Position numbers and translations under genes: made by a program. The notes below the pieces were generated by a model that ran no database searches, was not told the origin of the DNA, and worked only from the letters and a program-made list of their open reading frames with translations. From Micromonospora sp. NBC_00389 (GTDB lineage: Bacteria > Actinomycetota > Actinomycetes > Mycobacteriales > Micromonosporaceae), in NCBI RefSeq assembly GCF_036059255.1, contig NZ_CP107947.1, positions 6,758,001 through 6,822,000 on the forward strand: a stretch of 64,000 bases of DNA, written 5' to 3'. Positions 36,660-44,892 of the stretch are shown here, piece by piece (position 1 is the first letter of the stretch; every line of letters begins with the position of its first letter).

Positions 36660-39600
36660 CACGCCTCCTTCACGCAGGACAGCCGCACCGGCCGGGACCG
36701 CCGGTCGCCGATCTGCACGATGTAGGTGAACGCCGCGGACAGGTCGTCCACGGGCACGGTCCACTCGTTGGGGTGCACGGTGCGGTCGAGCTGCCGCCAG
36801 GTGGTGCCGTCGTCGAGCGACCAGTGCAGGGTCGCCGGCTCGCGCCGGGTCGCCTGCACGTAGGCGTGGTAGCGGCTGCCGTCCGGCTTGGGGATCAAGA
36901 TGCCGCGCACCGGACCCACCGGGCCGTCGTCGAAGTGGTGCGCGCCGACGGGGGCCGCGTCGGTGCGGTGCAGCGGTACGTCCAGTGGGCCGACGCCATG
37001 TACGACGATCGCGGTGATGCCGTGCCCGGACACCTGGACGGTGAGCTGGTGGTCGAGCACGGTCGCCTCCTGCGGTGCGCGGCGGTCGCGGATCACCGTC
37101 GCCCGGTACGGGGTGGCAGCCGCCATGGGCACCCGTACCGGGTCCAGCGTGACGGTGACCGTGGTCGGGGTGGCCGACGCGTTGGTGAGGCTGACGCAGA
37201 GCCGGTCCCCGCCTTCGGCGGCGATCCAGTTGACCTGCTCGGTGTCCAGCCGCACCAGGCCCTTGGGCAGCCACAGCCAGACGCCGTCCTCGCCGTGGAA
37301 GCGGCCGGGCCGGTGGCCGTAGACGTGGTAGACGAACCAGACGTAGTTCTGCTCGAACTGGGCCGGGAAGGCGATCGCGCCGCCGGAGCGGGTCTCGTGC
37401 TCGGCGATCAGGTAGTCGATGGCCATGCCGAGTTGGGCGGGTGCGTGGTGGTAGTAGATGGTGGTGTTGCCGAACGGGCCGGTCCAGGGAAAGTCCGGGC
37501 GTAGATGGTGGACCGTCAGCTGCCGGTAGTAGTAGCCGGGGTAGTTGGTGAACCGGCCGACCAGCGCGTTGTGCGCCACGTCCCGCAGCAGGTCGTCGCC
37601 GGTGTGCGCGGCGAGGCGGAGCAGGAACGGCGCCCACGCCGGGTTGAGGGTGAACCCGTTGAACCGGTAGGTGTTCACCGCCTCGATGCTCAGCCCGGTC
37701 GGTGACACCTGCCAGGCGGGCACCACCTCGTCGGGCACGTCGCGGGCCGGATAGTCGTACAGGGCGGCGGGGTCCCACCAGCCGGTGAGCTCGATCTGCC
37801 GGTCGACGAAGAGCGGGCGCTGCGGCACGGGCACCGGGCCGTCCGGCACCGGGCGGGCGAAGATCATGGTGACGAACCGCTTCGCCTCCCGGTACGCGGC
37901 GTCCAGGTAGCGCCGCCGGCCGGTCTCCTCGAACATCTCGAGCAGCTCGACCCAGGCACGGCAGTAGTAGATGGCGAAGTCGTGCGGGTCGGCCGCGCCG
38001 CCGTACGGCTGGTCGAGCTCCTCGGCGATGTAGCGCTCGGCGGCCTCCTCGGCCTGCTGCCGCAGCTTCGGATCCCGCGTCATCCGGTACGCGGCCAGCG
38101 GCTCGCTCATCGGGGTGCGCTTGAGCCAGTAGTCCTGTGTGTCGAGCGAGGAGAGCGCGAGCTCTCGGGCGGCGGTGAGTGTGCCCCGGGACAGCGCGTA
38201 CAGGGGGCCGAGGGCGGGCGCGCCGAACGGGGTGCCGCACAGCTGGTGCTTCGTCGGGTCACCGTAGACAGTGGCGTCCTCGCGTGGCGTCCAGCCGTAC
38301 CCGTTGCGGGACAGGTGGAACTCGGTCGTCGGTAGCGCCCGTGTGTCGTACAGTTCGTCGTCGCCGGTCAGCTGGTAGGCGCCGAGCAGCACCCCGGTGG
38401 TGGTCGCGCGGACGGCCTGGTCGTTCTCGATGTCGATGAAGCCCTTCGCCCGGCTCCACCAGCCGCTCGGTGACCCCTGGTAGTCGACCTGGTCGTCGGT
38501 GTCCGGGCCGGCCTTCATCAGGTCGATCAGGTTGTGCACGGTGTCGGTCAGCGAGGCGTGGACGTTGCGCCGGTACGCGGTGTAGCCGTACTCGCCGCGC
38601 AGCAGGTCGCGGTACGCGTCGTACAGCTCGGCATGGGCGGCGTACACCCCGACGGTGAACCGGTAGGGCTCGCCGGCGCGCCGGTCGGCGCGCCGGCCGT
38701 ACTGCGGGGCGTAGAGAGTGGGCTGCACCGTGCCCTCGGGGGTGCCCAGGCTCATCCCGAACGGCTGGTCGTCGTCGCCGCGCGCCGACTCGTATTCGAA
38801 CGGCAGCTCCGCGGCCGGGGCGAACAGCCCGGTGGTGACTGGGCCGCGCTGCACCAGGCACAGCGGCGCGAACAGCCCGTCGCGGCCCACGGACGCCGGT
38901 CCGCCCACCATCCGGGCGTGCTGCAGCGGCCCGCACAGCACCTCGTCGATCTCGTCGACGGGTGCGGCGGCGAAGGCCCGGTAGGCGATCACGAACCTGC
39001 CGTCGACCTGCGTGGTCAGCTCGATGTCCACCGTGGGGTGCGGTCCGGACAGCCGCCAGGTGACCGTGAGGGAGAACAGCTCTGGGTTGCCACCGCTCAG
39101 CCGGACCGCGTCCGGGCCGAGCAGCTCGACCTGGTCGAGCACCACCGGGTGCCGATCGAGTGTCCGTTGTGGATTCCGGCGGCTGCCGCCGCCGTGCAGC
39201 ACCAGCCACCGCTCGCCGAACCGGTCGCCGCCCACCGGTTCCCAGCCGCCGTCCGCCCGGATGGACAGGTCGGCGGCGTACCCGGACCCGCCGTCCCACC
39301 GCAGCGCGGCGATCTCCAGGCGGTGCGCGGCCCCCTCGACGGCGGCGTACGGCTCGACCACCGCCTTGGTCAGGTCCGGGCTGGCGGTGTCGGCGCGGTC
39401 GGCGGCGGGCGGCGTACCTGGGCCGAGGTCGACCACCTGCACCGGGGCGAACCCGGCGGCCATTCCGGTGGCCCCGACGCCGACCCCGCCGCCGTCGAGC
39501 GGCTCGGGGTCGGTGACGGTCACCGGGGTGCGTCCGTCCACCGTGATGGTGAGCCGGCCGTCGACGACGGTGACCTCGACGGGCAGATACCGCCCGAAGT

Positions 39601-39913
39601 CGAAGGACACGATGTCGTCGGCAAGCAAATCGTCGCGCCCGCCGGCGTGCCGGAGCACCGACAGGTACCGCACGCCGGTGCGGATCCGCAGCCGGATCGC
39701 GTACCAGCGCTCGGCGTTGGCGTTGACCCGCAGTTCGGCGGTGCTGACACCGGTGCCGTGGCGCGGTTCCGGCACCCGCACGGCGGTGCGGACCACGTAG
39801 TTGCCCGTCATCGCCGGCAGCGCCGCGCTGAGCAGGTGCCGCCCGTTCGGGTGGCCGTGGCCGTCGACCTCCGTCGGGCCCTCGAAGGGCAGGAATGCAG
39901 GCTCAAATGTCAC
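36659..39913 (-). CDS. Large intracellular protein of unknown family, probable glycan-active enzyme
   Basis: About 1084 residues from GTG 39913. The frame is open to GTG 39967, so the start is uncertain. No signal peptide. Residues about 1-180 look like a laminin-G-like jelly roll (RYLSVLRHAGGRDDLLADDI, PVEVTVVDGRLTITVDG). A beta-sandwich to about 430 follows, then a helix-rich region with aromatic pairs (SGWWSRAKGFIDIENDQAVR, IYYCRAWVELLEMFEETGRR, YPGYYYRQLTVHHLRPDFPW, TIYYHHAPAQLGMAIDYLIA) suggestive of an (alpha/alpha) toroid, and a C-terminal FN3-like module. I do not recognise a CAZy family. It heads the sugar-acid operon and diverges from the IclR/ABC importer operon, so an intracellular glycosidase or lyase acting on imported oligosaccharide is a reasonable guess. 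Confidence 0.75.
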   Translation of the reverse strand: MTFEPAFLPFEGPTEVDGHGHPNGRHLLSAALPAMTGNYVVRTAVRVPEPRHGTGVSTAELRVNANAERWYAIRLRIRTGVRYLSVLRHAGGRDDLLADDIVSFDFGRYLPVEVTVVDGRLTITVDGRTPVTVTDPEPLDGGGVGVGATGMAAGFAPVQVVDLGPGTPPAADRADTASPDLTKAVVEPYAAVEGAAHRLEIAALRWDGGSGYAADLSIRADGGWEPVGGDRFGERWLVLHGGGSRRNPQRTLDRHPVVLDQVELLGPDAVRLSGGNPELFSLTVTWRLSGPHPTVDIELTTQVDGRFVIAYRAFAAAPVDEIDEVLCGPLQHARMVGGPASVGRDGLFAPLCLVQRGPVTTGLFAPAAELPFEYESARGDDDQPFGMSLGTPEGTVQPTLYAPQYGRRADRRAGEPYRFTVGVYAAHAELYDAYRDLLRGEYGYTAYRRNVHASLTDTVHNLIDLMKAGPDTDDQVDYQGSPSGWWSRAKGFIDIENDQAVRATTTGVLLGAYQLTGDDELYDTRALPTTEFHLSRNGYGWTPREDATVYGDPTKHQLCGTPFGAPALGPLYALSRGTLTAARELALSSLDTQDYWLKRTPMSEPLAAYRMTRDPKLRQQAEEAAERYIAEELDQPYGGAADPHDFAIYYCRAWVELLEMFEETGRRRYLDAAYREAKRFVTMIFARPVPDGPVPVPQRPLFVDRQIELTGWWDPAALYDYPARDVPDEVVPAWQVSPTGLSIEAVNTYRFNGFTLNPAWAPFLLRLAAHTGDDLLRDVAHNALVGRFTNYPGYYYRQLTVHHLRPDFPWTGPFGNTTIYYHHAPAQLGMAIDYLIAEHETRSGGAIAFPAQFEQNYVWFVYHVYGHRPGRFHGEDGVWLWLPKGLVRLDTEQVNWIAAEGGDRLCVSLTNASATPTTVTVTLDPVRVPMAAATPYRATVIRDRRAPQEATVLDHQLTVQVSGHGITAIVVHGVGPLDVPLHRTDAAPVGAHHFDDGPVGPVRGILIPKPDGSRYHAYVQATRREPATLHWSLDDGTTWRQLDRTVHPNEWTVPVDDLSAAFTYIVQIGDRRSRPVRLSCVKEA

Positions 39914-39960
39914 AGGACCGCCCCCGTGGCGCGGTTCTGCAACTCGCATGCAATCGGCGG

Positions 39961-39989
39961 TTGACACGATGCAGCATGGGGGTCACTCT
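39961..39989 (+). promoter_or_regulatory. Promoter with operator-like element for the IclR/ABC operon
   Basis: TTGACA (39961-39966), 17-bp spacer, CACTCT (39984-39989). The spacer contains ATGCAGCATG starting 2 bp after the -35, the same core at the same offset as in the GH31/GH9 promoter at 56554-56582. The element also lies in the divergent region serving the leftward sugar-acid operon. Confidence 0.65.
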
Positions 39990-40021
39990 GGCACAGCAAT
40001 GGATGGGACGTCCAGAAGGAG

Positions 40022-40834
40022 ATGCCGGTGGCGAGTGATCAGGGCACCAACCAGAGCGTCGAGAAGGCGGCCGCCGTGCTCAACGCCTTCCTCGGCGGCC
40101 AGCCCGCGCTGCGGGTCTCCGATGTCGCCCGTCACGCCGGCCTGGGCCAGTCGACCGCGTCCCGCCTACTGGCCACACTCGAGGCCTGCGACCTCGTACA
40201 GCGCGACCAGGTCAGCGGCCTTTACCAACTAGGCCCCGCGCTCATCACGATGGCCGGCGTCGCCCTCAACAGCCACCCGGTGCACCGCGAGGCCCGCCAG
40301 CGGGCGCAGAACCTCGCCGCCGAACTCGGCCTCGGCGCCAACGTCGCCGTGCGCCGCGGCGCCACGCTGTTCTACCTGTGCAACTTCGAGGGCACCCTCG
40401 CCCCGCGGTCGTTCGTCCTCATCGGCCAGCACAACCCGCTGCACGCCACGGGCATCGGCAAGTGCCTGCTCATCGGCACCGACCCCGAAGAGCGCCGGGC
40501 GCTCCTGCCCGATCTGCGCGCGTACACCCCGTCCACCATCACCGATCACGCCGCGCTGGACGAGGCCATCGCTCAGGCCGCCGAGCGCCGTTACGCCACC
40601 GAGGTCGAGGAACTGGCGCTGGGCCGCGCCTGCATCGCGTCCCCGATCCTCGACCACACCGGCACCGTCTGCGCAGCGCTGTCGGTCTCCGGACCGCTCT
40701 CCGCGATCGCCCTGGACACCCGGGAGGCCGACCTGTCCCGCATGGTCATCGAAGCCGCCGACGCCATCAGCACCGACCTGGGCTACCTCGGCCCCGCCGA
40801 CCGCGTCCTGACCCGCTTGCAGGCCAGCCGATGA
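40022..40834 (+). CDS. IclR-family transcriptional regulator 1
   Basis: 270 residues. The N-terminal winged helix is NQSVEKAAAVLNAFLGGQPA, LRVSDVARHAGLGQSTASRL and GLYQLGPALITMAG. The C-terminal GAF-like effector domain includes NPLHATGIGKCLLIG and ELALGRACIASPILDHTGTV, ending LSVSGPLSAIAL. It is first in the importer operon, and its stop overlaps the permease start. It is clearly paralogous to the IclR protein at 46222, sharing the whole GRACIA to SVSGPLSAI block. A sugar-acid or oligosaccharide ligand is likely. Confidence 0.93.
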   Translation: MPVASDQGTNQSVEKAAAVLNAFLGGQPALRVSDVARHAGLGQSTASRLLATLEACDLVQRDQVSGLYQLGPALITMAGVALNSHPVHREARQRAQNLAAELGLGANVAVRRGATLFYLCNFEGTLAPRSFVLIGQHNPLHATGIGKCLLIGTDPEERRALLPDLRAYTPSTITDHAALDEAIAQAAERRYATEVEELALGRACIASPILDHTGTVCAALSVSGPLSAIALDTREADLSRMVIEAADAISTDLGYLGPADRVLTRLQASR

Positions 40835-41778
40835 GCACCGAGACGACCCGTCGCGGGACCGCCGGCCGCGTGCCGGCGTCCCCGCCGGGCGGCGAGCGGC
40901 CCCCGCGACGGCTCGGCGACGGCGCGTTCGCCGCGCTGCTGATGCTCCCCGCCCTGGCGATGCTCGCCGCGATCGTCGTCTACCCGCTGGTCGCCTCCCT
41001 GATCACCGCGTTCTTCGAGCAGAGCCTGGTGGAACCCGGCCGCACCTTCGTCGGCCTGCAGAACATCACCGACCTGCTCGGCGGCGACTTCTGGCGGCTG
41101 CTGCGCCAGACGCTGGTTTTCACCGTCGGCGCCACCATCGCACCGTTCCTCGTCGGCCTGGCCCTCGCACTCGCCCTGAACACCCGCATCCGCGGCCGCG
41201 CCACTCTCCGCGGCCTGCTGCTCATCCCGTGGCTGGTGCCCAGCGTCGTCGTGTCGTTCCTCTGGATGTGGATCTTCAATGCGAACTACGGCCTCGCCAA
41301 CGGCGCGCTGGAGGCGCTCGGCCTGATCGATGCCCCACAGGCCTGGTTGGCAGGCTCGGGCACCGCGATGACCGCGGTCATCGTCGCCAAGACCTGGGCG
41401 AGCTTTCCGTGGATCATGGTGATGGTCCTCGCCGGGCTGCAGACCGTACCGGTCGAGCTGCACGAGGCGGCCGAGACCGACGGCGCCGGCGCGGTCCAGC
41501 GGTTCTTCGCCGTCACTCTGCCGCACCTGCGCGGCATCATCGGCATCGTCCTGCTGCTGGAACTGATCTGGAACTTCCAGCACTTCGACCTGATCTACGT
41601 GATGACCGGCGGCGGCCCCGCCGGCACCACCGAAACCTTCGCCACCGCGGTTTACGAGACCGCCTTCCAGGGCTTCGACCTCGGCCGTGCCGGTGCGCTC
41701 GGCCTGCTCTGGATGGTGCTGCTGCTCGTCATGGTCGCGGTCTACGTCCGTCGGTCCGAGCGGGAGGGACAGCTGTGA
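40831..41778 (+). CDS. Sugar ABC transporter permease 1 (MalF-like)
   Basis: 315 residues, ATGA overlap with the regulator gene. Six membrane segments are visible (ALLMLPALAMLAAIVVYPLV through LGLLWMVLLLVMVAVYV). The cytoplasmic EAA loop reads HEAAETDGAGAVQRFFAVTL, the binding-protein-dependent permease motif. The FDLIYVMTGGGPAGTTETFA block is typical of carbohydrate uptake type 1 (CUT1) MalF homologues. It pairs with the next gene. No ATPase gene is in the operon, so a shared MsiK-type ATPase elsewhere is likely. Confidence 0.94.
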   Translation: MSTETTRRGTAGRVPASPPGGERPPRRLGDGAFAALLMLPALAMLAAIVVYPLVASLITAFFEQSLVEPGRTFVGLQNITDLLGGDFWRLLRQTLVFTVGATIAPFLVGLALALALNTRIRGRATLRGLLLIPWLVPSVVVSFLWMWIFNANYGLANGALEALGLIDAPQAWLAGSGTAMTAVIVAKTWASFPWIMVMVLAGLQTVPVELHEAAETDGAGAVQRFFAVTLPHLRGIIGIVLLLELIWNFQHFDLIYVMTGGGPAGTTETFATAVYETAFQGFDLGRAGALGLLWMVLLLVMVAVYVRRSEREGQL

Positions 41779-42620
41779 GGAAGCGCTCCGCACGGGAGAG
41801 CCGCGGTTCCCGCGCCGCGGCGTGGACGGCCGTCGTCGTCCTCGGCGGATTCGGGCTGCTGCCGGTGTACTGGATGCTGGTCACCGCGTTCACCCCGGCT
41901 CAGCAGACCTTCCGCTACCCGCCGTCGTTCGTCCCCACCGAGCTCACCCTCGACAACTTCACCCGCCTCGCCGACGAACCCGCGCTGGCCCGGTACCTGG
42001 TCAACAGCCTGATCGTCTCGATCGTCACCGCGGTGCTGAGCGTCGTGGTGTCGGCCTACATGGGCTACGCGTTCTCCAAGTTCCGCTTCCGCGGCCGGCG
42101 CAGCCTGATGTACTTCGTGCTCTCCTCCCAGATGTTCCCCCAGGCCCTTCTGCTGGTCACCCTCTACGCCTTGTTCAGCGCCTACCACCTGCTCGACACC
42201 TACACCGCGCTGGTGCTGTCGTTCACCACCTTCACGCTGCCGCTCTGCGTCTGGATGCTCAAGGGCTTCTTCGACACCATCCCTGACAGCCTCGTCGAGG
42301 CCGCCCGCGTCGACGGCGCATCGCGGCTGCGCACCATCCACTCGGTCATCCTGCCGCTGTCGGCGCCCGGTCTCATCGCCGCCGGGCTCTTCGCCTTCGT
42401 CCGCGGCTGGAACGACTTCATCTTCGCCCTCACCCTCGCCGGACGCGAGAAGACGACACTGCCACCCGGCCTGGTCAACGCCTTCCTCGGCGAGGCGACC
42501 GCGCAGTGGGCCGAGCTCATGGCCGCGTCGCTGATCGCGTCCCTGCCCGTCGTGCTCGCGTTCATCGCGCTGCAGCGGTTCCTTGTCGGCGGCATCACCG
42601 CCGGCGCCATCAAGGGATAA
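41775..42620 (+). CDS. Sugar ABC transporter permease 2 (MalG-like)
   Basis: 281 residues from GTG 41775, GTGA overlap with permease 1. Six hydrophobic segments, including VVVLGGFGLLPVYWMLVTAF. The EAA loop is LVEAARVDGASRLRTIHSVI, and the WNDFIFALTLAGREKTTLPP block with the C-terminal QRFLVGGITAGAIKG is diagnostic of MalG in CUT1 importers. It works with the preceding permease and the following lipoprotein. Confidence 0.95.
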   Translation: MRKRSARESRGSRAAAWTAVVVLGGFGLLPVYWMLVTAFTPAQQTFRYPPSFVPTELTLDNFTRLADEPALARYLVNSLIVSIVTAVLSVVVSAYMGYAFSKFRFRGRRSLMYFVLSSQMFPQALLLVTLYALFSAYHLLDTYTALVLSFTTFTLPLCVWMLKGFFDTIPDSLVEAARVDGASRLRTIHSVILPLSAPGLIAAGLFAFVRGWNDFIFALTLAGREKTTLPPGLVNAFLGEATAQWAELMAASLIASLPVVLAFIALQRFLVGGITAGAIKG

Positions 42621-42646
42621 CCACCACCCGTCCCGGAGGTCCAGCA

Positions 42647-43930
42647 ATGAACAGCAACGTTTCCCGCAGGGACATGCTCCGCCTCGTCGGACTCGGCGCC
42701 GGCGCCCTCGGCCTGGGCGGCGTGGCCGCCTGCGCGCCGAGCGCCGACGCCCCCGAGGCGGATACCGCCAAGTCCGCCACCAACTTCTCGTTCGCGTCCT
42801 GGAGCCTGGCCGACAACGCCTCCAAGGCCAAGATCGAACAGCTGATGACCGGCTACGGCAGCAAAGCGGGCATCACCGTCAACGGCGTGCCGCTGGCGTA
42901 CAACAGCTACCTCAACCAGCTCACGCTCCAGGTGCGCGGCGGGCAGTTCACCGGCGCCGCGCAGATGGACATCGCCTGGCTCGCCGGCCTCGCCGCGCTC
43001 GGCAAGCTTCGCGACCTCGGTGACGTGGCCAAGGACGCCGGCTACACCGCGGCCGCCCTCAGCTCGGGGCAGGTCGAGGGCAAGCAGGTCGGCCTGCCCT
43101 GGACCACCGCCGCCATCGGTCTGATCGCCAACCGGGACCTGATGCAGAAGGCCGGCATCACCACCGCGCCGACCACCATCGACGACTTCGAGGCCGCGCT
43201 GCGGGCGCTCAAGGGCACCGGCGTCATCCCGTACGCCGCGTCCACCAAGGTCGCCCAGCTCAAGGACATCCTCATCTGGATGCAGACCTTCGGCAGCCCG
43301 CTGCTGGACGGGGACAAGGTCGCCGTCGGCGACGACGCCAGCATCGAGGCGGTCGCCTGGTACAAGAAGCTGTACGACGCGAAGCTCATCGCTCCGGACG
43401 TGGAGCGGGTCGACGCGCGCACCCTGTTCGCCCAGGGCAAGGCCGCCATCTACGACGACGCCATCGTCGGCCGCGACTTCGTCGTCAAGGGCTCCCCGGA
43501 CAAGTCCATCGCCGACAAGCTCGACCCGGTCGCCCGGCCGGTGAAGAACGCCGGCGACAAGCCGCGCGCCGTGCAGTGGGGCCACGCCGTCGTCGTGGTC
43601 GAGGGCGAGGGCGCCAACACCGCCACCGACTTCGCGAAGTGGCTCACGTCCGACGAGCAGACCGTCCTCGGCTACTTCAAGGACCTGTCCCTGCCGCCCA
43701 CCACCACGGCGGCGCTGGCCTCCGAGCAGGTGAAGACGGACGCCTTCACCTCCCAGTTCAGCGAGCGGATCACCGCCACCGCCACCCCGAACCCGTTCTG
43801 GAAGTACCCCCAGTACGCCCAGATGGAGACCGCCATCTCGGAGCACGTCCAGGCGGTGCTGGTCGGCAAGAGCAAGCCGGCGGACGCGATGCGCGAGGCC
43901 GGCGCAGCGGTGCAGGCCCTCATCAAGTGA
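42647..43930 (+). CDS. Extracellular sugar-binding lipoprotein of the ABC importer
   Basis: 427 residues, GGAGG ribosome site. The N terminus RRDMLRLVGLGAGALGLGG with VAAC is a twin-arginine-style lipoprotein signal, so the mature protein is anchored at Cys25 or so on the outer face. The body is a type 1 sugar-binding protein (WLAGLAALGKLRDLGDVAKD, GQVEGKQVGLPWTTAAIGLI, FAQGKAAIYDDAIVG, NPFWKYPQYAQMETAISEHV). It captures the mono- or oligosaccharide for the two permeases. The stop overlaps the GH105-like start. Confidence 0.93.
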   Translation: MNSNVSRRDMLRLVGLGAGALGLGGVAACAPSADAPEADTAKSATNFSFASWSLADNASKAKIEQLMTGYGSKAGITVNGVPLAYNSYLNQLTLQVRGGQFTGAAQMDIAWLAGLAALGKLRDLGDVAKDAGYTAAALSSGQVEGKQVGLPWTTAAIGLIANRDLMQKAGITTAPTTIDDFEAALRALKGTGVIPYAASTKVAQLKDILIWMQTFGSPLLDGDKVAVGDDASIEAVAWYKKLYDAKLIAPDVERVDARTLFAQGKAAIYDDAIVGRDFVVKGSPDKSIADKLDPVARPVKNAGDKPRAVQWGHAVVVVEGEGANTATDFAKWLTSDEQTVLGYFKDLSLPPTTTAALASEQVKTDAFTSQFSERITATATPNPFWKYPQYAQMETAISEHVQAVLVGKSKPADAMREAGAAVQALIK

Positions 43931-44892
43931 CCAGCGCGCCCGGCACCCGGCTGGTGGCGGCGATCGCGGACGCGACCGCGGCCACCACGCCGCGGATCTG
44001 GGGCTTCGGCATCGGCGGCACGCTCACCGCCCTGCTCCGCGCCGGCGACGCGCTGCACCGCCCCGACCTCACTCAACGGGTGGTCGACCTCGTGACGCCG
44101 TCGCTGACCGCACCGCCGGACCGCACCGACCACCTCATCGCGGTCGAGGCGCTGCTCGCCCTCACCGACCGCCGACCCGACATCGACGTGACGGACGCCT
44201 GCCGCCGCTGGCTCGCCGCCGTCCGGCACGCCCGACCGGCCCGCCCCGGCGGGCCTCGCCTGCACCGTCCCGACCTGCCACCCTGGTCGTCAACGGTCTG
44301 GGTCGACTGCATGCACACCGACGGACCCGGCCTCGCCACACTGGGCCACCCCGATGAGGCCGTCACCTACGCCACCGAGTACGCCGACGCGCTGCAACTG
44401 CCCAACGGGCTGTTCCAGCACGGCTACGACACCCGGGCCGAACGGGGCAATGGCGTCGCCTGGGGACGCGGGCAGGCGTGGGCGCTGCTCGGCCTCACCG
44501 ACACCCTGATCCACGCCCCCGACCACGGGCTCGCCGAGCGGCTCACCCGCCTGGTCGACGCGCTCGCCACGCACGAGCGCGACGGCGAGTGGACCACGGT
44601 GGTCGACGACCCGGACACCCCGGTCGAGGCGAGCACCTCCGCGTACCTGGCCTGGGTCGTGCCGCGCGCTGTCGACGCCGGGCTGGTCGACCCCGCCCAC
44701 CGGGCGATGGCCGACCGGGCCTGGCACAGCACCCTCCGCCGACTCACCGGCGGCGCCCTCACCGTGTCCGAGGCGACGCCCGTCGGCACCGCCCTCGACT
44801 ACCACCACCGGGCCCTCGGCGTCTTCCCCTGGGGCCAAGCCCCGCTCCTGCACGCCGCCCTGGAGCGAACCACAGCCAAGGAGAACGGATGA
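43927..44892 (+). CDS. GH105/GH88-like unsaturated uronyl or rhamnogalacturonyl hydrolase
   Basis: 321 residues from GTG 43927 (GTGA overlap). No signal peptide, so cytoplasmic. The (alpha/alpha)6 family pattern includes STVWVDCMHTDGPGLATLG with candidate catalytic Asp, FQHGYDTRAERGNGVAWGRG, QAWALLGLTDTL and DDPDTPVEASTSAYLAWVV. The GVAWGRGQ box is the most telling GH105/YteR feature. Such enzymes hydrate the unsaturated uronic acid left by polysaccharide lyases. This implies an imported oligosaccharide with a uronic end, although no lyase is seen in this window. Confidence 0.8.
   Translation: MTSAPGTRLVAAIADATAATTPRIWGFGIGGTLTALLRAGDALHRPDLTQRVVDLVTPSLTAPPDRTDHLIAVEALLALTDRRPDIDVTDACRRWLAAVRHARPARPGGPRLHRPDLPPWSSTVWVDCMHTDGPGLATLGHPDEAVTYATEYADALQLPNGLFQHGYDTRAERGNGVAWGRGQAWALLGLTDTLIHAPDHGLAERLTRLVDALATHERDGEWTTVVDDPDTPVEASTSAYLAWVVPRAVDAGLVDPAHRAMADRAWHSTLRRLTGGALTVSEATPVGTALDYHHRALGVFPWGQAPLLHAALERTTAKENG

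Noticed and set aside
43927..44892. Second half of the binding-lipoprotein gene
   Set aside because: A separate GTG start overlaps the lipoprotein stop, and the protein has its own GH105-like motifs; the frames differ.
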